A stretch of 64,000 nucleotides of DNA from Anaerobacillus isosaccharinicus (GCF_001866075.3 NZ_CP063356.1:1974164-2038163); one strand, 5' to 3'. Counted from the stretch's first letter, positions 1 through 11,215 are shown. Notes: generated by a model not told the origin, from the sequence alone. Numbers and translations: made by a program.

Positions 1-279
1 GGGAAGACCATTCTTCTTTCTACCCATGACGTTGATTTTGCAGTCTCATGGGCAGACACTGTTATTATTATGAAGGATGGACGTCTCCTTGCATATGGAG
101 GCCCGGAGTTACTAGTTGATGAGGAGTGGATAAGAAAGGCTGACCTTCACTTACCAAGAATAGCTCGATTATTTCGAATGATACCAAATTTAAATATAGA
201 GAAACTACCGACGAACGAGCAAGAAGCAGCTAGACTATTATTTAAATTACTAAATTATGAAGGAATTAGATTTAATTAA
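1..279 (+). CDS. Cobalt/nickel-type energy-coupling ABC transporter ATPase, C-terminal part
   Basis: The reading frame is open from the first base, so the start and the Walker A/B motifs lie outside the window. The visible 92 residues begin GKTILLSTHDVDFA, which contains the H-loop histidine of an ABC ATPase (STHD), followed by WADTVIIMKDGRLLAYG, the usual strand after the H-loop. The tail (LHLPRIARLFRMI) resembles CbiO/EcfA-type ATPases that drive cobalt or vitamin uptake with EcfT-like membrane subunits. Family assignment rests on the C-terminal third only; another ECF-type ATPase is possible. The other subunits would lie upstream of the window. Confidence 0.75.
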   Translation, partial: GKTILLSTHDVDFAVSWADTVIIMKDGRLLAYGGPELLVDEEWIRKADLHLPRIARLFRMIPNLNIEKLPTNEQEAARLLFKLLNYEGIRFN

Positions 280-292
280 ATGTTTAATTAAA

Positions 293-328
293 ATGGCTTA
301 CCAGCTAGAGATAGTTATGGTAAGCCAT
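293..328. terminator. Hairpin between convergent cbiO-like and gerPC-like genes
   Basis: Eleven-base perfect arms (ATGGCTTACCA / TGGTAAGCCAT) enclose a 14-base loop just after the ABC ATPase stop. The plus-strand 3' side lacks a T-run. The minus-strand 3' side is TTTAATTAAAC, so it may serve both convergent transcripts weakly. Confidence 0.55.
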
Positions 329-376
329 AATCATAATCATAATCCTTCCTTGTAGTACCCATTTTCACAACCTCAC

Positions 377-982
377 TTATTGTGCATTATTATTATTATT
401 ATTATTCGCGTTAAAATCATCCATCTCTTCTAAGCTTTCCATAGCCTCTGTATCAATGTCATTGAACTTTATTTCACCTTTTTCCTCTAGTAATTTTTTC
501 AAATTCTCAGCATCTGTCAAGGCAGACAGACCAATATTTAATGTTCCTGATAATTCCTCAACCGTCAGCTCTTGGATTTTATAATTTATAGCCTCAATGT
601 TAATAGGTTTAATATTTTCAACTTTTTCTTTTAATTCCTCATTTTCTTTTTCTACATCTTCAATTTTTTGTTGTAAGTTTTCTAACGCTTGAATTACTCT
701 ATGAGCGTATTCTTGATTGAATTGAAATTGGTGGTTATTCTGATAGTTTGCTTGATCCTGCCCATTTTGATTGTTGTTATGCCCATTGCTAGTATCATTG
801 TTTTGTTCGTTGTTGTTTTGAAGTTGACTTGAGTATTGATCGACATATTGGTAACCAGAATTCACATACTGTTGTTCAAGATTTGTTGGAAAATACTGGT
901 TTTGAAACTGACATTGGGATGGGGCGGTACACCCCAAAGAACACTGATAATAATACTGATAAGGCCACTGATAATAGTACAT
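377..982 (-). CDS. gerPC: Spore germination protein GerPC-like
   Basis: 201 residues. The N-terminus is Tyr/Gln-rich (MYYYQWPYQYYYQ), then an Asn/Gln-rich stretch, a coiled coil around residues 95-125 (ENLQQKIEDVEKENEELKEKVE), then INIEAINYKIQELTVEELSGTLNIGL, which matches the conserved core I know from GerPC. GerP proteins are mother-cell-made coat-associated proteins needed for germinants to reach the inner membrane. The start follows GGGGTGAG. The C-terminus is a run of Asn encoded by (AAT)n, a microsatellite that could vary in length. It is last in the minus-strand gerP-type cluster and is separated from it by a terminator, so it may have its own promoter. Confidence 0.75.
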   Translation of the reverse strand: MYYYQWPYQYYYQCSLGCTAPSQCQFQNQYFPTNLEQQYVNSGYQYVDQYSSQLQNNNEQNNDTSNGHNNNQNGQDQANYQNNHQFQFNQEYAHRVIQALENLQQKIEDVEKENEELKEKVENIKPINIEAINYKIQELTVEELSGTLNIGLSALTDAENLKKLLEEKGEIKFNDIDTEAMESLEEMDDFNANNNNNNNAQ

Positions 983-1052
983 AAAAACTCACCCCTATAA
1001 TCAATCTCTAAATACTGTATGAAAATTGGGCTCCATTTGTTCATATTTTTTG

Positions 1053-1095
1053 CAAAAAAAATACACCACTAACTTTCAAGCGATTAGTGGTGTAT
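1053..1095 (-). terminator. Intrinsic terminator inside the gerP-type cluster
   Basis: Twelve-base perfect arms (ATACACCACTAA / TTAGTGGTGTAT) are followed on the minus strand by eight T. It ends the transcript of the 1127-2104 genes and separates them from gerPC. Confidence 0.85.
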
Positions 1096-1126
1096 ATCAG
1101 GTCGGCCTAGAATTGTTCTTTTCATT

Positions 1127-1351
1127 TTACGGGATAAGAATTGGAGGTATTCCCATTGGCGGATTAAATTCAATCTGTTCCTCATTTTCTTCACCATTTT
1201 CTTCACCGTCTTCTGGCTCTGTTTCTTCATAATTTCCTTTAGGAAACTGGGCACTAGAAGCTCGATTATCAGTAAAAACAGTTTTCCCTATATTTAGAGA
1301 ACCAATTGTACTAATTGAATTTACTCTAATATTTCTAATATTAATCTGCAT
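1127..1351 (-). CDS. GerP-family small spore protein with acidic tail
   Basis: 74 residues. The first half (INIRNIRVNSISTIGSLNIGKTVF) follows the GerPA/PF and GerPB pattern of two short beta strands ending in a GS-NIG motif. The second half is very acidic (about residues 43-60, mostly Glu, Asp, Asn and Gly) and ends in a Pro/Ile-rich segment. Position between GerPA-like genes and gerPC suggests the gerPB slot, but the sequence is too divergent to name. A terminator follows directly. Confidence 0.6.
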   Translation of the reverse strand: MQINIRNIRVNSISTIGSLNIGKTVFTDNRASSAQFPKGNYEETEPEDGEENGEENEEQIEFNPPMGIPPILIP

Positions 1352-1375
1352 TGGGTTCTAGTCCTTTCCTTAAAA

Positions 1376-1603
1376 TTAAATCTGAGCTTGAACTTGGTCT
1401 TGCATATCCGGATCATTATAAAGGTTTACATTATTAGCTTGTAATGGAGCGAAGTTGGCATCACCTGGATGGTGGTAACCAACATTCGATTTGATATTAC
1501 CTTGAAAACCTTTTAAGATCGAATTACCCAAATTGACTGAAGCATTTTCTGAAAGGTTATTTAACCTAATTCCTACAATATTATTCATATGGGTTAATAA
1601 CAT
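1376..1603 (-). CDS. GerPA/GerPF-family spore germination protein (copy 3)
   Basis: 75 residues, matching the GerPA/GerPF family: N-terminal MLLTHMNNIVGIRLNN, a central NASVNLGNSILKG, and a C-terminal NDPDMQDQVQAQI. It is a close paralogue of the two upstream genes, with the same length and the same ends. Its differences lie mostly in residues 38-60. A GGAGG ribosome site precedes the ATG. In characterised Bacillus this family sits in the coat and permits passage of small germinants; whether three copies have distinct roles cannot be seen. Confidence 0.75.
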   Translation of the reverse strand: MLLTHMNNIVGIRLNNLSENASVNLGNSILKGFQGNIKSNVGYHHPGDANFAPLQANNVNLYNDPDMQDQVQAQI

Positions 1604-1624
1604 ATAAATCCTCCTAGAGGTCCA

Positions 1625-1852
1625 TTAAATTTGAGCCTGAACTTGGTCTTGCACATCTGGATCATTTGTCAAGTTAGCATTGTTAAATTGTAGAGGTGAG
1701 AAGTTTGCATCCCCAGGTTGTAAATAACCTACATTTGATTTTAAGTTTCCTTGGAAACCTTTTAAGATGGAGTTACCAAAATTGACTGAGGCATTTGCTG
1801 ATAAATTATTCATTCTAATACCTACGATGTTATTCATATGAGTTAAAAACAT
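1625..1852 (-). CDS. GerPA/GerPF-family spore germination protein (copy 2)
   Basis: 75 residues. It is almost identical to copy 3 in the N-terminal half (MFLTHMNNIVGIRMNNL, NASVNFGNSILKGFQGN) and to copy 1 in the C-terminal half (DANFSPLQFNN, NDPDVQDQ). It looks like a tandem duplicate, possibly shuffled by gene conversion. The ATG follows a GGAGGTAAT ribosome site. It lies 21 bases from each neighbour, so the three copies are probably one transcript. Confidence 0.75.
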   Translation of the reverse strand: MFLTHMNNIVGIRMNNLSANASVNFGNSILKGFQGNLKSNVGYLQPGDANFSPLQFNNANLTNDPDVQDQVQAQI

Positions 1853-1873
1853 AATTACCTCCTTGAGTTTTAA

Positions 1874-2104
1874 TTAAATCTGAGCCTGAGCTTGGTCCTG
1901 AACGTCTGGGTCATTTGTAAGGTTAGCATTATTAAATTGTAGAGGTGAGAAGTTCGCATCACCAGCTTGAGCGTAACCGACATTCATCTTTATATTGGCT
2001 TGGTGACCTTTATGAACGACATTACCAAAGTTAATTGAAGCATTAGAAGAAGCACTATTAATTCTTATCCCAAGGATATTGTTCATATGTGTCAACATAA
2101 ACAT
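1874..2104 (-). CDS. GerPA/GerPF-family spore germination protein (copy 1)
   Basis: 76 residues and the first gene of the cluster. MLTHMNNILGIRINS, NASINFGNVVHKGHQ and the shared NDPDVQDQAQAQI end place it in the GerPA/GerPF family. It is the most divergent of the three copies (HKGHQANIKMNVGYAQAGD). The ATG at 2104 follows GGGAGGATG. A sigma-K-like -10 lies about 25 bases upstream of the start. Confidence 0.75.
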   Translation of the reverse strand: MFMLTHMNNILGIRINSASSNASINFGNVVHKGHQANIKMNVGYAQAGDANFSPLQFNNANLTNDPDVQDQAQAQI

Positions 2105-2129
2105 CCTCCCATTTTTTGTCCTATACTCT

Positions 2130-2160
2130 TATCGTATGTTCTAACTAACATGATGACACA
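2130..2160 (-). promoter_or_regulatory. Possible sigma-K promoter of the gerP-type cluster
   Basis: On the minus strand CATACGATA (plus-strand 2130-2138) fits the sigma-K -10 pattern CATAnnnTA. The -35, which is weak for this factor, is not clear. gerP in B. subtilis is sigma-K dependent, so the position makes sense. Confidence 0.4.
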
Positions 2161-2274
2161 GAAAATGCATAACATTTATTGGGGGGATACTAGCCCAAAT
2201 TTATGACAAAAACCTATTTTTTGAATAGATATATATTGTTATGAAAGAAATTTATTTCAGGAGGTATTTTTACT

Positions 2275-2706
2275 GTGAGAATTCATATTACAAAAAGGGG
2301 AGAATCCCTTTACGATGTAGCTGAAAGATATAAGGTTGATGTAAATGTATTATATGGACAAAATCAACATATCCAAGATCCACATAATCTTCAAGATGGA
2401 ATGCAATTAACTCTTCCTTCTGTAATCGGACTAGAGGGTGTAATGGGTAATGATTCAGATTGCAAAGGAAATGTTTGTGCGTTCGTGTCAGATGAACCTG
2501 TGAAATACAATAAACTTAATATTAAACATTGGCCTTCTCAGGATTACTCTCAACCAATCTATGGGACTCATTATCAAGAAAAGGACTTTTCTCAGGTTGA
2601 AATTTATCCACAGTATCCACATTATCCACAGCACCCGCAATCACCAATACCTGTGCAGCAACAACAATACTATCAATATCCACAACCAAACAACTGGAAT
2701 TATTAG
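2275..2706 (+). CDS. LysM-domain protein, probable spore coat/cortex-associated (SafA-like)
   Basis: 143 residues from a GTG preceded by CAGGAGG. Residues 1-48 form one LysM domain (IHITKRGESLYDVAERYKV, then LQDGMQLTLPS), which binds N-acetylglucosamine polymers such as peptidoglycan or cortex. No signal peptide precedes it, as in SafA-type coat assembly proteins made in the mother cell. The C-terminal third is Tyr/Pro/Gln-rich (HYPQHPQSP, QQQQYYQYPQP), typical of coat proteins. It is divergent from the gerP-type cluster, with 170 bases between. A spore role is inferred from domain order and neighbourhood; it is much shorter than SafA. Confidence 0.65.
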   Translation: MRIHITKRGESLYDVAERYKVDVNVLYGQNQHIQDPHNLQDGMQLTLPSVIGLEGVMGNDSDCKGNVCAFVSDEPVKYNKLNIKHWPSQDYSQPIYGTHYQEKDFSQVEIYPQYPHYPQHPQSPIPVQQQQYYQYPQPNNWNY

Positions 2707-2726
2707 ATAGCTTCACTTTTATTTTC

Positions 2727-2770
2727 AAAAAAGCTAGTTTTCTAAATCGATAGGAAATTGGCTTTTTTAT
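2727..2770 (+). terminator. Terminator after the LysM gene
   Basis: An AT-rich stem with mismatches (AAAAAAGCTAGTTTTC against GGAAATTGGCTTTTTT) ends in six T, 20 bases after the stop codon. Confidence 0.7.
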
Positions 2771-2881
2771 TTGGATCTGGAAAAAAGTAATTCAAAATAC
2801 TCATTGTGGAATGATGAGTGTACAAGCTTTTTTTGATATAATAACCGAATGAGGATATGAGATAACAAAGGAGCTTAAAAA

Positions 2882-3571
2882 ATGCTTGAATATCACGAGT
2901 GGAAACACGTATTTAAATTGGATCCTAATAAGGAGATTAATGATAACGATTTAGAAAGAATTTGCGAATCTGGAACTGACGGGTTAATAATCGGCGGTAG
3001 TGATGGTGTAACAGAAGATAACATATTAGACTTGCTTATGCGAATTAGACGTTATTCAGTTCCATGCGCCCTTGAAGTTTCATCATTAGAAACAGTAACG
3101 CCAGGTTTTGACTACTATTTTATTCCTTCAGTTTTAAATAGCAACTCGACAAATTGGATTACTGGGCTTCATCATAAGGCTGTGAAGGAATTCGGTGCCA
3201 TCATGAACTGGGATGAAATTGTCATGGAGGGTTACTGTGTATTAAATCCAGAAAGTAAAGTTGCTGCTATAACTGAATCCAATACAAATTTAACTACAGA
3301 AGATATTGTTGCTTACGCTCAAATGGCAGAAAAAATGTTTAAGCTTCCAATTTTTTATATTGAATACAGTGGTGTTTATGGAGATGTTGAAGTTGTGAAA
3401 GAAGTAAGCGAAATTCTTCAAAGAACGCAACTGTTCTATGGCGGTGGAATTAAAACTCTAGAACAAGCTAAAGAAATGGCTGAATTCGCTAATACTATTG
3501 TTGTTGGAAACATTATCTATGAAAACATTGATCAAGCACTTTCTACAGTAAATGTAAAATGTAGAATGTAA
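2882..3571 (+). CDS. pcrB: Heptaprenylglyceryl phosphate synthase PcrB
   Basis: 229 residues, the normal length. PcrB is a TIM-barrel prenyltransferase that joins heptaprenyl diphosphate to sn-glycerol-1-phosphate to make an ether lipid precursor. Seen here: the N-terminal [22 protein letters not shown] for the phosphate site, [11 protein letters not shown], and the C-terminal [15 protein letters not shown] / IVVGNIIYE phosphate-binding segment. Placement directly before pcrA is the classical Bacillus order. The last codons (VNVKCRM) coincide with the left arm of a palindromic intergenic repeat, so the C-terminus may have been rewritten by that element. Confidence 0.93.
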   Translation: MLEYHEWKHVFKLDPNKEINDNDLERICESGTDGLIIGGSDGVTEDNILDLLMRIRRYSVPCALEVSSLETVTPGFDYYFIPSVLNSNSTNWITGLHHKAVKEFGAIMNWDEIVMEGYCVLNPESKVAAITESNTNLTTEDIVAYAQMAEKMFKLPIFYIEYSGVYGDVEVVKEVSEILQRTQLFYGGGIKTLEQAKEMAEFANTIVVGNIIYENIDQALSTVNVKCRM

Positions 3572-3643
3572 AATTAATTAAAGTAATGTTTCGAAGCTTT
3601 TTCCTAAGACATTTTACATTATGAATTCTACATTCTACATTGA
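3543..3643. repeat. Palindromic TACATT repeat, copy 1 (pcrB-pcrA)
   Basis: The left part holds tandem AAATGTA/GAATGTA units, the centre has TTCGAAG, and the right part has the complementary ACATTTTACATT and CTACATTCTACATT. It can fold into a long imperfect hairpin. A related copy lies after pcrA at 5955-6095. It overlaps the last codons of pcrB. Confidence 0.7.
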
Positions 3644-3706
3644 ATTTATAAGGTTATTGCTTTAAAATAAAAAAGAGAACATACGTTTTGGTGGTGAGGG
3701 AAAATA

Positions 3707-5954
3707 ATGAATGTACAGTTAATATTAGATGGATTGAATAATGAACAAAGACAAGCAGTAAAGCATACTGATGGCGCGTTGTTAATTATGGCAGGTGCAG
3801 GCTCTGGAAAAACGAGAGTACTAACAAATAGAATTGCTTACCTAATTGGGGAAAAAGAAGCGGCCCCGTGGTCGATTTTGGCGATTACTTTTACAAATAA
3901 GGCAGCAAAAGAAATGAAAGAGCGTGTTAGGAAAATTATTGGACCAGTGGCAGAGGATGTTTGGATTTCCACATTCCACTCAATGTGTGTCCGTATATTG
4001 CGAAGAGACATTGATCGAATTGGTGTTAAGCGAAATTTTACCATTTTAGACTCAGGTGATCAATTGTCGGTTATCAAACTTATCTTAAAGCAAAAAAATA
4101 TCGACTCGAAGAAATTTGAGCCCAAAAGCTTATTAGGTAGCATTAGTAGTGCAAAAAACGAATTAAAAACAGTAAAGGATTATGCAAAAATTGCAAAAGG
4201 TCCTTACGAATCTACAGTCGCTGATGTCTATGAGGCATATCAAAAAGAGCTCCGAAAAAATCATGCCCTAGACTTTGATGATCTTATCATGACAACTATC
4301 CAACTGTTTAAACAAGTACCCGAAGTGCTTGAATTTTATCAACGCAAATTCCAATATATTCACGTTGATGAGTACCAAGATACGAACCGAGCACAATATA
4401 TGTTAGTTAGAATGCTAGCAGAGCGCTTTAAAAATATTTGTGTTGTTGGGGACTCAGACCAATCAATTTATGGCTGGCGTGGTGCTGACATTACCAATAT
4501 TTTATCCTTTGAAAATGACTATCCTAACTCGACTACGATTATGTTAGAACAAAATTATCGTTCTACACAAACGATTCTTCGTGCTGCAAATGAAGTGATT
4601 AACAATAACTATAATCGTAAACCGAAAAATCTGTGGACAGAAAATCAAGCTGGGGATAATATTGCCTGCTTTATTGGCGATACTGAGCATGATGAAGCCT
4701 ATTTTGTTGTTGGTAAAATTAAAGAATTAATGAGGGAACACGACTACAAACTTTCGGATGTAGCGATCCTTTATCGTACGAACGCCCAATCTCGTGTAAT
4801 TGAGGAATTGTTAGTTAAATCAAATATTAACTATAACATCGTTGGTGGGACAAAGTTCTATGACAGAAAAGAGATTAAAGATGTCCTCGCTTATTTACGA
4901 GTAGTAGGAAATCCTGATGATGACATATCATTACGTAGAATTATTAATGTCCCAAAGCGAGGGATTGGGGCAACTACCGTAGATAAAATTGCCGAGTTTG
5001 CAGCGTCTCAAGGAATATCAATTTTCCAAGCGTTACACGAAGTTGAGCAAATGGGCTTAGCGAAAGGGACAACAAACAAGCTTATTGAGTTTATTGATCA
5101 TATGCGTAGTTGGGTTCAACTAGAGGAATATTTGTCGGTAACAGAACTTGTAGAAGAATTACTAGAAAAAACGGGTTATCGTGAAATGTTAAAAAATGAA
5201 AAAACAATTGAAGCACAAAGTCGTCTAGAAAACATTGATGAGTTTTTATCTGTAACGACTGAATTTGAAAAGAAAAACGAAGATAAATCGCTAGTAGCCT
5301 TCTTAACAGATTTGGCCCTTATTGCTGATATTGATAAAGTTGATGAGGACGAAAACAATCAACAAGATTCAGAGCGAGTTTTATTAATGACGCTACACTC
5401 AGCAAAAGGATTGGAATTCCCTGTCGTTTTCTTAATTGGAATGGAAGAAGGCGTGTTTCCTCACAGTAGGTCTCTCTTTGAAGAAGAAGAGATGGAAGAA
5501 GAACGAAGGCTGGCATATGTTGGGATAACTCGTGCTGAACAACGCTTATATCTGTCATGTGCAAAAATGCGAACTCTCTTTGGCCGTACGAATACAAATC
5601 CGCAATCACGTTTCATTAAAGAAATTCCAAGTGAAGTTCTAGATTCCCTTAACGAAGAAAAAGAAGCACCTGCATGGGCGAAAACATCTCGCTCTACGGC
5701 TAGTAGCGGTAGTGGAGTTGCAGCTCCAGGCAGACAACGAATGAAGGCGACTACGACAACTCCACAAATGAATACAACGGGTGGAGACCAGTTTACATGG
5801 CAAGTCGGCGATAAAGCAGAACATAAAAAGTGGGGCGTAGGGACAGTTGTAAGTATCAAAGGCTCTGCTGAAAATGTAGAGTTAGACATTGCATTCCCAC
5901 AACCAATTGGAATTAAGCGTCTAGCAGCTAAATTCGCCCCAATTACTAAAGTGT

Positions 5955-5956
<2 letters not shown>
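3707..5956 (+). CDS. pcrA: ATP-dependent DNA helicase PcrA (UvrD family)
   Basis: 749 residues, full length. SF1A 3'-5' helicase used in repair, plasmid rolling-circle replication and removal of RNA polymerase and RecA from DNA. Motifs in order: Q-motif LNNEQRQAV (10-18), Walker A AGAGSGKT (29-36), Ia [11 protein letters not shown], Walker [70 protein letters not shown] Ser/Gly/Thr-rich linker precedes a C-terminal Tudor-like segment ([18 protein letters not shown]) that in relatives contacts RNA polymerase. ATG follows GGTGGTGAGGG. Intact and surely functional; the flanking intergenic spacers hold the TACATT repeats. Confidence 0.97.
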
Positions 5957-8120
<2,164 letters not shown>

Positions 8121-8237
8121 AAAGAGTCGGTGGCTTTTTGAGTCGTCCTCTCTATTAGTTTTTTGGGTAGTGTCAAAAGTTCTATGAAAACTAAAGGCTG
8201 ATGACACTTTCTACCAATTAATCTGGTGGTAGCTCCC

Positions 8238-8389
8238 GCCATCGCTCTTGACAAACACGCCAATGGTTTAGCGAGAGGTTTAACAAGGGCGAAGAGGACA
8301 AAAGAAGGCATAGCTAAATAAGCCCTTGGTATTTCCATTTTAAACCATTGGCAAGTTCGGTTTGTCAAGAGTACGCTCCGCCGATGGCT
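8238..8389. repeat. Large interrupted inverted repeat beside the transposase gene
   Basis: The arms 8238-8270 and 8341-8389 are complementary in three blocks: GCCATCG, CTCTTGACAAAC and CCAATGGTTTA, with short internal loops. A 70-base apical region itself contains AAGGGC...GCCCTT (8285-8326). The whole can fold into a branched hairpin. It lies between the ligA and transposase stop codons and is not a simple T-tailed terminator. Confidence 0.65.
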
Positions 8390-8413
8390 AGAAAGGGCTC
8401 AGTTAAACAAAAG

Positions 8414-9754
8414 TTAGGCAGTTTGCTTACTTATCCAGTCCTGGGCAAGACCAATAAGAGTTGTCCATCTAGCTGGCATGTTTGGAAGCTTTTCTAGCTC
8501 AGGAAGTGTTACTGGTACTTTTCCTTCCAATGCTGAATGTGGTCTTAGAAAGTTAAAGTAAGCAACGAACAAGGTCACAAAAGAAACAGAACCATGTTCT
8601 GACCCGAAACCATGAGTGGATCGATAGTTTCCTTTAAAGGTACGATTTAGCCGCTCGATAATTTGTTTGAGAGGTCGATATTCCTTTGATACCTCGTCTT
8701 CGTTGGTTAAGCCAATTACCTGAATCACCTCAAACGGGATTTGATGCTGGGCAAAAAAGTGTTGTGCTAATAAGTAAATGGGATTGCCATCGACAACGAA
8801 AGTTAGGTTTTCTGGGATTTTCCTAAGCTTTAACAACACTTCGTCTATCGCTTTAATAGCTGTAGCTGTGTCTCGGTTAGGTGACACAGGATAAGAGAGA
8901 ATGACTTTCTTTACGGCATCAAAAAAGAAAAATAGGTAATGCCAACGGCCATTCACACGGATGTACGTTTCGTCACCGCAGAATTGATCTGAAAGCTCAT
9001 AAGGATAGTGATCAATATACGGTTTCAACCACAAGGCCACACTATTTTCGTAATTTAAAATGCTTTGACGAGAGATTGAAACACCATGTACGTCTTTCAT
9101 CAGCGCTGCTGTTTTACGGGCTGAAAGTCCATAATTGACGTGATAAGTCAATATCAATCCAAGCGTATGTGGAGACACATAAATTCTTGATAGATCAACT
9201 CGTGGTCTCTTTGGTGAATGCTTCGCTAATGGTTGAAAATCAATGTGAAACTGGCGGTAAATATAGCGAAGTTTAAAGGCTTGAGGATCTTCTTTGAACC
9301 GATTTTTCTCTTTTTGAGTCATCGCATTACGTTTATGTTGGTAATAAGAACAAGCGTCGTTTTTACACTTGTACACATGGAAGTCTTTTCTTTCCTTCAC
9401 TTTTTCAAGTGTTTTTGAACAGTGAGGGCATTTCAGGATTGCTTCCTTGAGATATCGATTTCTCTCACTGAAAAGACATGAACACACCTTACATTGAAAT
9501 TGTCCTTTCGCTCCATTGTTCGCATACAAATAATCAGATGGAGCACCACACGTAGGACATTTCATTGATGAAGGAACGGGTGTTGAATTCGACCGTCTTT
9601 GTACTGGTTTGAGAGGTTTACCTTTAGACTTAAGATGCTCGGTTAATAAAACTTGAAAATCTAGTTTTTTTGGAACTTCAATGATCGGTAGATCATCAAC
9701 TTGAAGCTTGCGATATGGTTTATTAACTGGAGCCTCAGTCGGTTTATCAAACAT
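8414..9754 (-). CDS. DDE/rve-type transposase with N-terminal zinc ribbons
   Basis: 446 residues from the ATG at 9754, chosen because AGGGAAGAG precedes it; an open TTG lies further upstream at 9895. The N-terminal half has two zinc-ribbon motifs (CPTCGAPSDYL...CKVC and CPHCSK...CKNDAC). The C-terminal half is a retroviral-integrase-like DDE core: D in CGDETYIRV, D in FVVDGNPIY, E in IIERLNRTFK, then LFVAYFNFLRPHSALEG. It appears intact. It separates ligA from camS, which are neighbours in B. subtilis, so this is an insertion. Ends are not certain: GTGTCAAAAGTT near 8170 and the complement of AACTTGTCAC near 9848 are a weak candidate pair of inverted ends. Confidence 0.85.
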   Translation of the reverse strand: MFDKPTEAPVNKPYRKLQVDDLPIIEVPKKLDFQVLLTEHLKSKGKPLKPVQRRSNSTPVPSSMKCPTCGAPSDYLYANNGAKGQFQCKVCSCLFSERNRYLKEAILKCPHCSKTLEKVKERKDFHVYKCKNDACSYYQHKRNAMTQKEKNRFKEDPQAFKLRYIYRQFHIDFQPLAKHSPKRPRVDLSRIYVSPHTLGLILTYHVNYGLSARKTAALMKDVHGVSISRQSILNYENSVALWLKPYIDHYPYELSDQFCGDETYIRVNGRWHYLFFFFDAVKKVILSYPVSPNRDTATAIKAIDEVLLKLRKIPENLTFVVDGNPIYLLAQHFFAQHQIPFEVIQVIGLTNEDEVSKEYRPLKQIIERLNRTFKGNYRSTHGFGSEHGSVSFVTLFVAYFNFLRPHSALEGKVPVTLPELEKLPNMPARWTTLIGLAQDWISKQTA

Positions 9755-10015
9755 GCTCTTCCCTATTAAAAGGGTAAGGAGCGTTCGAATTACTTGTTCT
9801 TGGTAGTTTATAAAAGTAAGTAAATAGGTTATAATTTGAGGTAACAACTTGTCACTTTCCTTTCTTTTGGGATGTTGGGTGTGTGGTAACCTCAATTATC
9901 TACAAAATTCAGGGGGTGGCAAGTTTTTTGCTTATAAAGCCCTTTAAACTAGGATTTAATAGCCTATTTCTATATAAAGTTTTGACAATACGGTTTTTTG
10001 AAGAGGAGGGTTGTT

Positions 10016-11170
10016 ATGAAGCGTTTAATCAGTTTACTACTTTTTACTACTTTAATACTGTCCGGTTGCATTGGAATCCTTGATAAAGAAGAAGAGATTA
10101 TTGTCATTGAAGAAACGGAAGATGATGACCAAGTAATCATTAGTCCTAACTTAAACACTCCTGAAAATTATTATCGAACAGTATTACATGAAGGGGATTA
10201 CAAGCATAGTGAAGCAAGAGGCTTAATTCCACATGCAGTTTATAATCGGCTAGATATTAATCAATTAGAAATTGGTTTAATGGAATTAGCACAAACAAGA
10301 TTCCCACAAAACCAGTTTTATTTTCAAGAAGGACAATATTTAGAGGGGTCCTTAATAAATCGTTGGCTACGCAGGTATGACCCAGATCGAGAGAGTCACC
10401 GAGAAGGTTTAAACCCGCCATTAGGTGAAGGCGCAACCGAAAGAGAAAAACATGAGAATCAACCAGCCTATTTGTCTCACATTATGGAGCATAACTATTT
10501 AAAAGGTGTAGAAGATGGATCGATTGAGTTAGGTGGTTTAGTATTAGGTATTTCTTTAAATTCGGTTTACTATTACCAAACAGAAGCTTTTGGTGCCGTT
10601 TTTGAATATCCCTTGGAAGAAGAGCAGCTTTTAGAAGAAGGGAAACGAATTGCAATTGAAGTTCTAAATCGTGTTCGCGAAAGGGGAAATCTGGCTGACG
10701 TCCCAATTATGATAGCTCTATATAAAGAAGAGCGTCGACAAGCCATTGTTCCTGGAACGTTTATGGCACTAACCGTTATTGAACCTGGCAAGCGAATTGA
10801 ACGTTGGGAAACAGTTAATGATGCCCATTACTTCTTTCCATCTAGACAAGCGACAACTGACTTTAGAGAAGATGCTAATCGATTTGCAAGCTTTAAACAA
10901 GATGTCGACGGTTTTTTCGAGAATTATGTCGGTCTCGTTGGCAGAGGTAGTTATAAAAATAATCAACTCCAAGAGCTTACGATAGAAATTAACTTACAAA
11001 CGAATGGAAAAGCTGAAATTATTGCTATGACGCAATACATTACCGATCGTATGAAAAAACACTTTCCAGCCACTTTAACAGTTCAAATATATATAACGTC
11101 CTTGGGTGGTGCTGAGAGCATTATTGTTAGACATGCAAATGATGAACCTTTTGTGCATATTTACCGGTAG
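10016..11170 (+). CDS. camS: CamS family sex pheromone lipoprotein
   Basis: 384 residues. The start is the ATG at 10016 behind GAGGAGGG. The signal peptide MKRLISLLLFTTLILSGC has its lipobox cysteine at residue 18. The body matches the CamS/YerH family: NYYRTVLHEGDYKHSEARG near residue 50, QYLEGSLINRWLRRYDP, EGLNPPLGEG, and YYQTEAFGAVFEYPL. The precursor's signal peptide yields a pheromone-like peptide in staphylococci and enterococci; the mature lipoprotein's role is not established. It follows ligA, as in B. subtilis (yerH), apart from the inserted transposase gene. Confidence 0.9.
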   Translation: MKRLISLLLFTTLILSGCIGILDKEEEIIVIEETEDDDQVIISPNLNTPENYYRTVLHEGDYKHSEARGLIPHAVYNRLDINQLEIGLMELAQTRFPQNQFYFQEGQYLEGSLINRWLRRYDPDRESHREGLNPPLGEGATEREKHENQPAYLSHIMEHNYLKGVEDGSIELGGLVLGISLNSVYYYQTEAFGAVFEYPLEEEQLLEEGKRIAIEVLNRVRERGNLADVPIMIALYKEERRQAIVPGTFMALTVIEPGKRIERWETVNDAHYFFPSRQATTDFREDANRFASFKQDVDGFFENYVGLVGRGSYKNNQLQELTIEINLQTNGKAEIIAMTQYITDRMKKHFPATLTVQIYITSLGGAESIIVRHANDEPFVHIYR

Positions 11171-11215
11171 CCTTTTTATACAGCCGTTTGTCAGAGGAAC
11201 AATATAATAAAAATA

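Noticed and set aside
862-1232. Overlapping ORFs on either strand around the gerPC start and the gerP terminator
   Set aside because: They overlap confirmed gerP-type genes or the terminator hairpin and have no ribosome site.
5319-5889. Long antisense ORFs within pcrA
   Set aside because: They are shadows of the pcrA coding frame, with biased composition and no ribosome site.
9840-9935. Right end of the IS between ligA and camS
   Set aside because: The AACTTGTCAC/GTGTCAAAAGTT pair has gaps and no matching target duplication; not called as an element.
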